From Planctomycetaceae bacterium (GTDB lineage Bacteria; Planctomycetota; Planctomycetia; Planctomycetales; Planctomycetaceae): a stretch of 5,640 nt of DNA. Of the stretch, positions 1-5,132 are shown one piece after another. The stretch is from NCBI GenBank assembly GCA_029259875.1, contig JAJDEK010000011.1, positions 1 to 5,640 on the forward strand, read 5' to 3'. Every line of letters starts with the position of its first letter. Position 1 is the stretch's first letter. Under the pieces are notes generated by a model. The model was not told where the DNA came from. It worked only from the letters and a program-made list of their open reading frames with translations, and ran no database searches. Position numbers and translations under genes: made by a program.

Positions 1-563
1 ACCGATATTTATACAGCGTTTGGCACGACTCAGTCATTCCACCACTTTTTTGCGCTGTAGAACATAACAGCGTGGCACTAATCAGTCAGCATCGAGATGC
101 TGATACGATTGAAGCGATGTTGAAGGCCGCCGGTATGGGGGCAATTCGTGGTTCTACTACTCGAGGAGGAGCCAGTGCGATCAAAAAATTAATCACACTG
201 GCAGAGGGGAAACATATCGTCATTACCCCTGATGGTCCGCGCGGGCCTCACCATAAAATGAAGCCTGGTATTATTTTCTTAGCCTCTCATTCCGGACGAC
301 CTGTCATCCCGACCGCATTTACAGCAACGCGTTTTTGGAAGTTCCAGGGAAGCTGGACAAGTATCTGGATTCCAAAACCATTTTCTAAAGTCTATTATCT
401 AGTAGGAGAACCTATTCAGGTTCCAGAAAATATCTCTCGCGAGGAGATGAATTACTACACAGAATTAGTTCAAGAAAAAATGGAAGATCTGGAATGTGAA
501 GTAAATCAGCTTTTTTCAGAAAAGACAGACAACGAAATCGTTTCTTTCAAGAAAGCTGCCTGA
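1..563 (+). CDS. Lysophospholipid acyltransferase family protein (DUF374 type), 5' end missing
   Basis: The 3' part of a gene that enters from the left edge; the frame is read from base 3 and gives 186 residues to the TGA at 561-563. An internal GTG at 72 could be taken as a start, but the frame stays open to the edge and the upstream residues (RYLYSVWHD, then CAVEHNSVALISQHRD) belong to the family, so the gene is truncated by the window. Family marks, numbered from the first complete codon: WH at 7-8, SQHRD at 28-32, RGSTTRGG at 49-56, TPDGPRGP at 75-82, IPKPFSKV at 123-130 and GEPI at 135-138. DUF374 proteins are relatives of lipid A and glycerolipid acyltransferases and are thought to move an acyl chain onto a lipid at the inner face of the cytoplasmic membrane; the substrate here is unknown. 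Members are usually about 210-250 residues, so roughly 30-60 N-terminal residues, probably with a membrane anchor, are off the window. The acidic, lysine-rich tail (about 150-186) looks variable. Family is secure, exact reaction is not. Confidence 0.9.
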   Translation, partial: RYLYSVWHDSVIPPLFCAVEHNSVALISQHRDADTIEAMLKAAGMGAIRGSTTRGGASAIKKLITLAEGKHIVITPDGPRGPHHKMKPGIIFLASHSGRPVIPTAFTATRFWKFQGSWTSIWIPKPFSKVYYLVGEPIQVPENISREEMNYYTELVQEKMEDLECEVNQLFSEKTDNEIVSFKKAA

Positions 564-629
564 GAAATTCTTTTGTAGCCAGCTTTTCAAAGTATTTTCT
601 GCTTTTCTAATTGTTTCTAAGAAGCAAAA

Positions 630-657
630 TTGCATTCGCTTACCTAAGCAGTATAAC
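630..657 (+). promoter_or_regulatory. Possible promoter of the FAD oxidoreductase gene
   Basis: A -10-like TATAAC (652-657, five of six consensus bases) follows a weak -35-like TTGCAT (630-635, three of six) with a 16-bp spacer. Transcription would begin near 664, giving a leader of about 58 nt to the ATG at 722. The last base of the -10 box is the first base of a perfect inverted repeat (657-677). The -35 box is poor, so this is tentative. Confidence 0.3.
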
Positions 658-677
658 ATGTCGAATTGCTCGACATG
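657..677. repeat. Perfect 8-bp inverted repeat upstream of the FAD oxidoreductase gene
   Basis: CATGTCGA (657-664) and TCGACATG (670-677) are perfect reverse complements separated by five bases (ATTGC). The repeat touches the -10-like box at 652-657 and covers the predicted transcription start, a usual place for a repressor operator; in RNA it would fold into a compact hairpin near the 5' end. No T-run follows on the plus strand, so it is not an obvious terminator of the acyltransferase gene. Its function is inferred from position only. Confidence 0.5.
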
Positions 678-721
678 ATCTCACGTCTTGCTTCTGCGCT
701 TGTTTGATTCCGGTTAGTCAT

Positions 722-2332
722 ATGCCACTTAAAGTTACCAATATTCGTTTATCCGTTGAAATTCCCGAACAAGAGCTTACCACCCATGTCGCTCAAAAAT
801 TGGGAGTTAAAACTTCCGATATCCAGAGCTATCGAATCATTAGAAAAAGTTTGGATGCCCGTTCGAGCCACGATTTGTGTTTTGTCTACTCAGCAGAAGT
901 GAGTGTCCCAGACGAATCAGGAATACTAAGGAATCTTCGTGAAGATTCATCGATTCAAACTTACTCAGCAACTCACTTTGATGATCCCCTTTGTGGCAAG
1001 CAGCCTTTTACTGAGCGGCCTGTGATAGTTGGTTCTGGCCCTGCTGGGTTACTAGCCGGTTATTTTCTGGCTTTAAGGGGATATCGCCCGTTAATTATTG
1101 AACGTGGTTTTCCCGTAAAAGAACGTGTGCCTGAAATCAGACGTTTTGATAAAGGGGATGATTTTCAGAACGAGAATAATTACTTATTTGGAGAAGGTGG
1201 AGCGGGTTGTTTCAGTGATGGAAAACTAACCTGCCGATTAAGTGGGCCTGATGTTCAATGGGTTCTCGAACGTTTTGTAGATTGTGGAGCGCGGTCTTCG
1301 ATAACTTATGAACATCGCCCACACTTGGGAAGTAATAAGCTTCCGATGATTTGTCGAAACTTTCGTCGTAAAATAGATTCGATGGGAGGAGAATTCAGGT
1401 TTGAATGTCGTCTGGAAGGGATCGATGTTGTTGATGGCCAAGTGCAGGGAGTCATGACATCTTCGGGTTATCTTAAAACATCTCATGTAATTTTAGGAAT
1501 TGGCCATAGTGCCCGTGATACTTATCAGATGCTATACGATCTGGGAGTTCCCATGTTTCGTAAAGCATTCCAGTTGGGTCTACGAATCGAACAGCCTCAA
1601 GCTCAGGTAAATGAGCACAAATACGGTCGCCAGGAGTACCTTTCACTTTTGGGAGCAGCTGATTACACGATGATCACGAAAGGAAAACGAGATCTCTATA
1701 CTTTTTGTATGTGTGCTGGGGGGATTATGATGCCTAGTATTTCAGAACCAAATATGTTTTGCACAAATGGAATGAGTAATTCACGGCATGATACCGGATA
1801 TGCTAACAGTGGAATCATGACGACCATCTATCCTGAGGAATTTGGGAGTGACCACCCCTTAGCAGGCATAGAGCTCCAGAGAAAATATGAAGCGATAGCC
1901 TTCGACTTAGGAAAGAAAAATTATTTTTGTCCGATTCAGCGTACTCGTGATTTTCTTAATAATCAAAAAACAGAGTCAACCTTTCAATATATGGGTACTT
2001 ACCAACGGGGAGTCGTTGGTTCGAATTTGAATCAAGTACTCCCACCAGTTGTGATTGCTCAAATTCAGAACGGATTGCCAATCATGGACCAGAAATGGCG
2101 TGGTGCATTTCTGAAGAATGCTGTCTTAGCCGGTCCTGAAATGCGTGGCAGTTCTCCTATACGAATTGAACGTGACCGTCAGACATACCAAGCCCCTGGA
2201 TTTCGAGGTCTATATCCTGTAGGAGAAGGGGCGGGATATGCTGGTGGGATTGTATCCGCGGCAGTCGATGGTCTTTTGAGTGCTAAAAAGTTGGTAGAAG
2301 AATTTGCGTCTCTCGAACAGACGACTTCTTAG
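722..2332 (+). CDS. FAD-dependent oxidoreductase, COG2509 type
   Basis: A 536-residue flavoprotein of the uncharacterised FAD-dependent dehydrogenase group. Residues 1-95 form an N-terminal domain (MPLKVTNIRLSVEIPEQ...) typical of this group. The Rossmann dinucleotide fold begins with VIVGSGPAGLLAG (101-113; GSGPAG at 104-109) and ends its second strand with LIIERG (124-129). FGEGGAGCFSDGKL (156-169), LGIGHSARDTY (258-268), FCMCAGGIMMPS (328-339) and TNGMSNSRHDTGYANS (348-363) are hallmark stretches, and the C-terminal FAD segment reads PVGEGAGYAGGI (499-510). No signal peptide or membrane segment is seen, so it is probably cytoplasmic. The frame is open back to a TTG at 611, but family similarity starts at MPLKV, the extra 37 residues look like translated leader, and a possible promoter and inverted repeat lie within it; ATG 722 is therefore preferred, although no Shine-Dalgarno precedes it. 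Substrate and partner are unknown in the family. It follows the acyltransferase gene by 158 bp and is convergent with the next gene. Confidence 0.9.
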   Translation: MPLKVTNIRLSVEIPEQELTTHVAQKLGVKTSDIQSYRIIRKSLDARSSHDLCFVYSAEVSVPDESGILRNLREDSSIQTYSATHFDDPLCGKQPFTERPVIVGSGPAGLLAGYFLALRGYRPLIIERGFPVKERVPEIRRFDKGDDFQNENNYLFGEGGAGCFSDGKLTCRLSGPDVQWVLERFVDCGARSSITYEHRPHLGSNKLPMICRNFRRKIDSMGGEFRFECRLEGIDVVDGQVQGVMTSSGYLKTSHVILGIGHSARDTYQMLYDLGVPMFRKAFQLGLRIEQPQAQVNEHKYGRQEYLSLLGAADYTMITKGKRDLYTFCMCAGGIMMPSISEPNMFCTNGMSNSRHDTGYANSGIMTTIYPEEFGSDHPLAGIELQRKYEAIAFDLGKKNYFCPIQRTRDFLNNQKTESTFQYMGTYQRGVVGSNLNQVLPPVVIAQIQNGLPIMDQKWRGAFLKNAVLAGPEMRGSSPIRIERDRQTYQAPGFRGLYPVGEGAGYAGGIVSAAVDGLLSAKKLVEEFASLEQTTS

Positions 2333-2347
2333 TTTTGAAGAAAAGTC

Positions 2348-2647
2348 TTAATCGCCACTAATGATCTGGTTTACTGATTGATCAATGGCTTTTAAATATT
2401 CATCCAATTTCTCGAAAAGTTCTTGTGTGAAATTCTCACATTTCAATAAATCAGCGGCTTGATTGCGTACGCTGATATCTTCCACACGTCGTTTTTCGAT
2501 CCCATCGGGAACGACTCGGACCAAGCGAATTAATTGCTCATTGATGGGTATGAATCCCAAGTCCAAATGCTCGATTAGTTCAGAGGCAAGCCGCTCAGTA
2601 TCAGAAAACATTTCTCGTAATGTGAGTTGGCTTGGAGCGCGTTTCAC
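2348..2647 (-). CDS. Small protein of unknown function (99 residues)
   Basis: I do not recognise this protein. The frame encodes a soluble, charged, probably all-helical chain with no signal peptide, membrane segment or cysteine motif (one Cys, in LLKCENF). Readable stretches include TLREMFSDTERLASELIEHL, LGFIPINEQLIRLVRVVPDG, VRNQAADLLKCENFTQEL and a C-terminal helix ending QIISGD. The start is ambiguous. GTG at 2647 has AAGGGAG (2663-2657) nine bases upstream and lies about 32 nt after the predicted transcription start, so I prefer it. TTG at 2674 is in frame (108 residues) but has no ribosome binding site and would lie only about 5 nt from that transcription start; ATG within REMF is a third option. 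It is last in the minus-strand series after mtaB and tmk, separated from tmk by 159 bp, and its stop is 15 bp from that of the convergent oxidoreductase gene. The well-formed promoter and binding site argue that it is real. Confidence 0.7.
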   Translation of the reverse strand: MKRAPSQLTLREMFSDTERLASELIEHLDLGFIPINEQLIRLVRVVPDGIEKRRVEDISVRNQAADLLKCENFTQELFEKLDEYLKAIDQSVNQIISGD

Positions 2648-2656
2648 AATTCCTGT

Positions 2657-2663
2657 CTCCCTT
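2657..2663 (-). promoter_or_regulatory. Shine-Dalgarno that favours the GTG start at 2647
   Basis: Read on the minus strand the bases are AAGGGAG, nine bases before GTG 2647. Most genes in this window lack a clear ribosome binding site, so this one is informative and argues against the upstream TTG at 2674, which would place the motif inside the coding sequence. Confidence 0.55.
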
Positions 2664-2685
2664 CCAAAGATCAAAGAACATTGAT

Positions 2686-2715
2686 ATTAGACAGGCTACT
2701 CTATCAGAGGGTCAA
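2686..2715 (-). promoter_or_regulatory. Sigma70-type promoter for the small gene
   Basis: On the minus strand TTGACC (2715-2710, five of six -35 bases) and TCTAAT (2691-2686, five of six -10 bases) are separated by 18 bp, with an AT-rich stretch upstream of the -35 box. Transcription would start near 2679 and give a leader of about 32 nt to GTG 2647. This is the best promoter match in the window and suggests that the small gene can be expressed independently of tmk. Confidence 0.55.
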
Positions 2716-2734
2716 GAGTATTTTTCATTCAGAT

Positions 2735-2769
2735 TTCAATAAGATTGAACCAAGTTGTTTTGTGTTCAA
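2735..2769. repeat. Overlapping short inverted repeats between tmk and the small gene
   Basis: TTCAAT (2735-2740) and ATTGAA (2744-2749) form a perfect 6-bp inverted repeat with a three-base loop. The right arm, read as TTGAAC (2745-2750), can instead pair with GTTCAA (2764-2769) across 13 bases. The two pairings exclude each other. They lie upstream of the -35 box of the small gene and downstream of the tmk stop. They are AT-rich, short and not followed by a T-run on either strand, so a terminator role is not supported. Confidence 0.3.
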
Positions 2770-2806
2770 ATAGGCGCTGGACAAAGATCTGAAAGTACTT
2801 CGTTTC

Positions 2807-3475
2807 TCAAAGTAAGGTAGCAGCATGAGACCAGATTTCATCTCCAATCTCTTCAATGGATCGTAGTTGATTCTCATGCAAGCTATTAATTTTTTGCCAA
2901 TGCTGATTTACCTCAGCCAGATGGAGATAGACCTGCCTGACTTTAGCTAAGTAAGATTGGTCGGCTTCCTGCAGGTCAGCGACCTTTTCGGTATAAGAGC
3001 GTGCTTGTTTTTCTGCAACAAGTTTTTGAGCATAGTCTGCGGGCAAATCCAAAAGAATGGTCATGTCCAGCCGAGGCATACCGAAAATCTGATACTCGAT
3101 TTGTTCGATCCATTGAATAAATTCAGTCCGTTCATTGTCAGATAGCTTAGCGCCCTGATGCGCGATATTGGAAGGAATATAGCGATCAAAAATGACGACC
3201 TGAGTGGATTCAATCATTTTGAGAATATGATCTCGAGATTCAAAACGATCTCCGGCATAAAGCAGTGATGCAAGAAACGGATTTACTTCATCAAGTTGTC
3301 CAAAGCGTCCATTCAGGAAATCTCCAATAGACTTACCGAATAGTGTCTGATCGTAGCGGGGGAAACCTACCAGGCTCGAAGCGATTCCTTTCTGCTTTAA
3401 TTTTTTGTGCAGTCTTTCTGCCTGTGTTCCTTTGCCTGAACCATCAATGCCTTCAATCGCAATTAACAATGTCAC
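2807..3475 (-). CDS. tmk: Thymidylate kinase (dTMP kinase)
   Basis: A 222-residue cytoplasmic nucleoside monophosphate kinase that phosphorylates dTMP to dTDP with ATP, the step before dTTP for DNA synthesis. The P-loop GIDGSGKGT lies at 9-17 (Lys15). FPRYDQTLFGKSIGDFLNG (38-56) is the nucleotide-binding region after the first helix, and LYAGDRF (72-78) and FDRYIPSNIAHQGAK (96-110, DRY at 97-99) are the thymidine-binding segments. ILLDLPADYA (140-149) is a core strand, and KQARSYTEKVADLQEADQSY (156-175) is the LID region of the subfamily with the FPRY motif. Length is normal. GTG 3475 is the only sensible start: an in-frame TGA sits directly before it and the protein begins MTLLIAIEGIDGSGKG as expected; a TTG at codon 3 is a poor alternative. 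No strong Shine-Dalgarno is visible, only A-rich AAAGAAAGA. mtaB ends 79 bp upstream on the same strand. The gene is intact and the call is secure. Confidence 0.95.
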   Translation of the reverse strand: MTLLIAIEGIDGSGKGTQAERLHKKLKQKGIASSLVGFPRYDQTLFGKSIGDFLNGRFGQLDEVNPFLASLLYAGDRFESRDHILKMIESTQVVIFDRYIPSNIAHQGAKLSDNERTEFIQWIEQIEYQIFGMPRLDMTILLDLPADYAQKLVAEKQARSYTEKVADLQEADQSYLAKVRQVYLHLAEVNQHWQKINSLHENQLRSIEEIGDEIWSHAATLL

Positions 3476-3490
3476 TCAAAATCTTTCTTT

Positions 3491-3519
3491 ATAATAATCG
3501 TTGATGAGTTTTTGACCAA
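3491..3519 (-). promoter_or_regulatory. Possible promoter in front of tmk
   Basis: On the minus strand TATTAT (3496-3491, five of six -10 bases) is preceded at exactly 17 bp by TTGGTC (3519-3514, only the TTG matching). Transcription would start around 3484 and give a very short leader to GTG 3475. It lies in the 79-bp gap after mtaB, so tmk may be transcribed both from here and by read-through. Confidence 0.3.
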
Positions 3520-3558
3520 ATGAATCCAATTTGATGCAGAACCTTGATTTCTCATCAA
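3501..3558. repeat. 8-bp inverted repeat flanking the mtaB-tmk gap
   Basis: TTGATGAG (3501-3508) and CTCATCAA (3551-3558) are perfect reverse complements 42 bases apart; within them CAAAT and ATTTG form a smaller 5-bp pair around GAATCCA. The outer arm overlaps the mtaB stop codon. In an mtaB-tmk transcript it could form an intercistronic stem, but it has no U-run and a long loop, so it may be chance. Confidence 0.3.
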
Positions 3559-4862
3559 TCTTCTAGTGAAATGCGTTCTGCTTCGAGGTATTCACGATGG
3601 TCTTTGAGTCCGCGTGCAGTCACAAATTTTCCTAAGTCGGCTTTAGAGCCACGGCACTCCACGGGTGCATACCAGCGGTCTGTACCACGGACCCATCCCG
3701 AACGGTTTTCGCATTCACGTTCGACTAGAACCTGCAGGTCACGATCTATCAATGTATGATAGAAATTCTGAGCTAAGCGACGTTCGAGTTCGGCTAATTG
3801 CTGACAACGTTCCTGGCGAGTTTCAGGAGAAATCTGGTTTTCATAAGTAGCAGCAGGCGTACCTTTTCTTGCACTGAAAGGAAAAACATGGATTTTCATG
3901 AATGCTGCTTCCTGACAGGTGCGAATGGTTTGCTCAAATTCTGCATCTGTCTCGCCCGGAAATCCAACAATCACATCAGTGGTGAACGAGGGCTTGTTCA
4001 GCCGTTCGCGCATCATTTGCAGTTTTTCCAGAAAACGGCTGACATGATATCGCCGTTTCATGCGTCGTAGAACCGTGTCTGATCCGCTTTGAAGAGAAGG
4101 ATGAAACTGTGGGCAAAGGTGTTCGCAATCAGCGGCTGCAGAAATGAAATCATGATTAATTTCTGCTGTTTCTACACTAGAGAGTCGCATTCGCCAATCA
4201 CCGGGAATTTGGTCTAGTTTTCGAAACAGATGCCAAAGTCGAAACGGTGGCAGACCTGATTTCCCACGTGTGGTGTCTACGCCAAAATGACCAACGTGGA
4301 TGCCTGTCAGAACAATTTCTCGGAATCCATTTCCCACCAGACGTCGGACTTCTTCTTCGATATCTTGTGGTGATCGACTTTGTAATCCAGGGCGTACTTG
4401 TGGAATGATGCAGTAAGTGCAACGCAGGATGCATCCATCTTGAACTTTCACATAAGCCCGTTTTCGCCCTTCGAATTCAGAGATACCAGTTGGCATATCA
4501 ACGATCCCATGCCGCTCCAGAATATCTGGCAGTTCGCGTTTGTCGGTGACGACTTCAAATACATCTGGCAATTCCGAGACCGTTTTTGGATCACGAGTTG
4601 CATAACAACCCATGACGAGGATTTTTGTTCCAGGATTATTCTTTGAGAGCTGACGAATCAATTTACGCCCTTTGGAATCTCCAGTAGCCGTGACCGTACA
4701 AGTATTAACAACGCAGAGATCTGCTGTTTCATTATCAGATGTTTCGCGATAACCATTTTTTTCCAGAGCTTCTTTTACGAGCTGAGTTTCGTATTGATTC
4801 ACCTTACAGCCAAGAGTTACCAGTTGGCATGTTTTGTTGGCTTTCGGAGTAGTGAGTGTCAT
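3555..4862 (-). CDS. mtaB: tRNA t6A37 methylthiotransferase MtaB
   Basis: A 435-residue radical-SAM enzyme that adds a methylthio group at C2 of N6-threonylcarbamoyladenosine-37 in tRNAs reading ANN codons (ms2t6A). The N-terminal MTTase domain opens with LVTLGCKVNQYETQ (14-27), the signature separating MtaB from MiaB and RimO, and supplies the second cluster through Cys19, Cys55 (NTCTV) and Cys86 (GCYA). The radical-SAM cluster motif is CxxxCxxC at Cys144, Cys148 and Cys151 in VQDGCILRCTYCIIPQVRPG. Further core motifs are EIVLTGIHVGHFG (182-194), RLSSVE (226-231), HPSLQSGSD (254-262), TTDVIVGFPGET (294-305) and MKIHVFPFSARKGTPA (322-337). Residues from about 370 to the end would be the TRAM-type RNA-binding domain. 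Length is normal. ATG 4862 fits the N terminus; no Shine-Dalgarno is seen, and TATAAT sits one base before the ATG, too close to act as its promoter. It is first in the minus-strand series with tmk and is divergent from ggt. Confidence 0.95.
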   Translation of the reverse strand: MTLTTPKANKTCQLVTLGCKVNQYETQLVKEALEKNGYRETSDNETADLCVVNTCTVTATGDSKGRKLIRQLSKNNPGTKILVMGCYATRDPKTVSELPDVFEVVTDKRELPDILERHGIVDMPTGISEFEGRKRAYVKVQDGCILRCTYCIIPQVRPGLQSRSPQDIEEEVRRLVGNGFREIVLTGIHVGHFGVDTTRGKSGLPPFRLWHLFRKLDQIPGDWRMRLSSVETAEINHDFISAAADCEHLCPQFHPSLQSGSDTVLRRMKRRYHVSRFLEKLQMMRERLNKPSFTTDVIVGFPGETDAEFEQTIRTCQEAAFMKIHVFPFSARKGTPAATYENQISPETRQERCQQLAELERRLAQNFYHTLIDRDLQVLVERECENRSGWVRGTDRWYAPVECRGSKADLGKFVTARGLKDHREYLEAERISLED

Positions 4863-4921
4863 GATTATAGAGCTATTACTTGGAAAAACGGACGCTTATA
4901 TGGAGTAAGGTTGATCTTCAC

Positions 4922-4994
4922 TTTGGAAGTAGACTCATGAGTGACTGTTCAGACACTCTCAAAGTAGAATTCGTATTGAATAACTACTTCCAAA
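4922..4994. repeat. Perfect 11-bp inverted repeat enclosing palindromes
   Basis: TTTGGAAGTAG (4922-4932) and CTACTTCCAAA (4984-4994) are perfect reverse complements separated by 51 bases. Inside, immediately after the left arm, is the perfect 10-bp palindrome ACTCATGAGT (4933-4942), overlapped by an interrupted one at 4939-4958 with arms GAGTG/CACTC and inner CTG/CAG. A further pair, ATTGAAT (4975-4981) and ATTCAAT (5007-5013), straddles the right 11-bp arm. This could be a cluster of binding sites for dimeric regulators or a structured leader; which one cannot be told from sequence alone. Confidence 0.5.
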
Positions 4995-5007
4995 AATTAA
5001 TCTGGAA

Positions 5008-5036
5008 TTCAATCACGTCAGATCGCATAGTATAAT
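5008..5036 (+). promoter_or_regulatory. Candidate distal promoter of ggt
   Basis: A perfect TATAAT -10 box (5031-5036) has TTCAAT (5008-5013, three of six) 17 bp upstream as a weak -35 box. Transcription would start near 5043, giving a leader of about 90 nt to the ATG at 5133. The -35 box coincides with the right arm of a 7-bp inverted repeat (ATTCAAT, 5007-5013), where a bound regulator could block or assist polymerase. Confidence 0.35.
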
Positions 5037-5071
5037 CAGAGTGAAACCAGACTTCGAGTGGCAGTAATAGA

Positions 5072-5100
5072 TTGTCTGAGCCGTTTATTACAATTACTAT
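5072..5100 (+). promoter_or_regulatory. Candidate proximal promoter of ggt
   Basis: TTGTCT (5072-5077, four of six -35 bases) and TACTAT (5095-5100, four of six -10 bases) are exactly 17 bp apart. Transcription would start near 5107, about 26 nt before the ATG and ahead of the Shine-Dalgarno. It competes with the candidate at 5008-5036, which has the better -10 box; either or both could be used. Confidence 0.3.
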
Positions 5101-5120
5101 TCCACCGAGAAAAGATGCTT

Positions 5121-5126
5121 AAAGGG
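5121..5126 (+). promoter_or_regulatory. Shine-Dalgarno of ggt
   Basis: AAAGGG ends six bases before ATG 5133. It fixes the start of the truncated ggt gene, in agreement with the signal peptide that begins there. Confidence 0.5.
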
Positions 5127-5132
5127 TAATAC

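Larger units (their letters stand above)
4863..5132. other. 270-bp divergent intergenic region between mtaB and ggt
   Basis: This region separates two genes transcribed away from each other, so it should hold both promoters. For ggt there are two candidates (5008-5036 and 5072-5100). For mtaB the best I can see is a lone TATAAG on the minus strand (4900-4895) without a recognisable -35 box. The middle, 4922-5013, is unusually rich in inverted repeats. No convincing open reading frame or RNA gene was found in it. Confidence 0.6.

Noticed and set aside
21..40. Sigma54-like TGGCAC element at the left edge
   Set aside because: The -12 TTGC part is missing at the required spacing and the bases encode the WHD motif of the acyltransferase.
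72..563. A complete 163-residue gene starting at GTG 72
   Set aside because: The same frame stays open to the left edge and the upstream codons encode family-like sequence including WHD, so GTG 72 is an internal codon of a truncated gene.
564..656. Terminator for the acyltransferase gene
   Set aside because: The stretch is T-rich, but only imperfect 4-6 bp pairings such as GCTT/AAGC-type arms can be drawn and none is followed by a T-run.
1238..1486. Minus-strand open frame inside the oxidoreductase gene
   Set aside because: It is antisense to a strongly recognised gene and the predicted peptide has no family character or ribosome binding site.
2463..2684. Plus-strand open frame opposite the small gene
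   Set aside because: Its serine- and arginine-rich translation looks like a shadow; the minus-strand frame has promoter and Shine-Dalgarno support.
2957..3145. Plus-strand open frame inside tmk
   Set aside because: Antisense to an intact thymidylate kinase and without recognisable content.
3544..4646. Several open frames overlapping mtaB in other frames (3544-3759, 3665-3850, 3798-4070 and 4398-4646 on plus; 4198-4434 on minus)
   Set aside because: All lie within or across an intact mtaB with every cluster cysteine present; their low-complexity translations show no family sequence.
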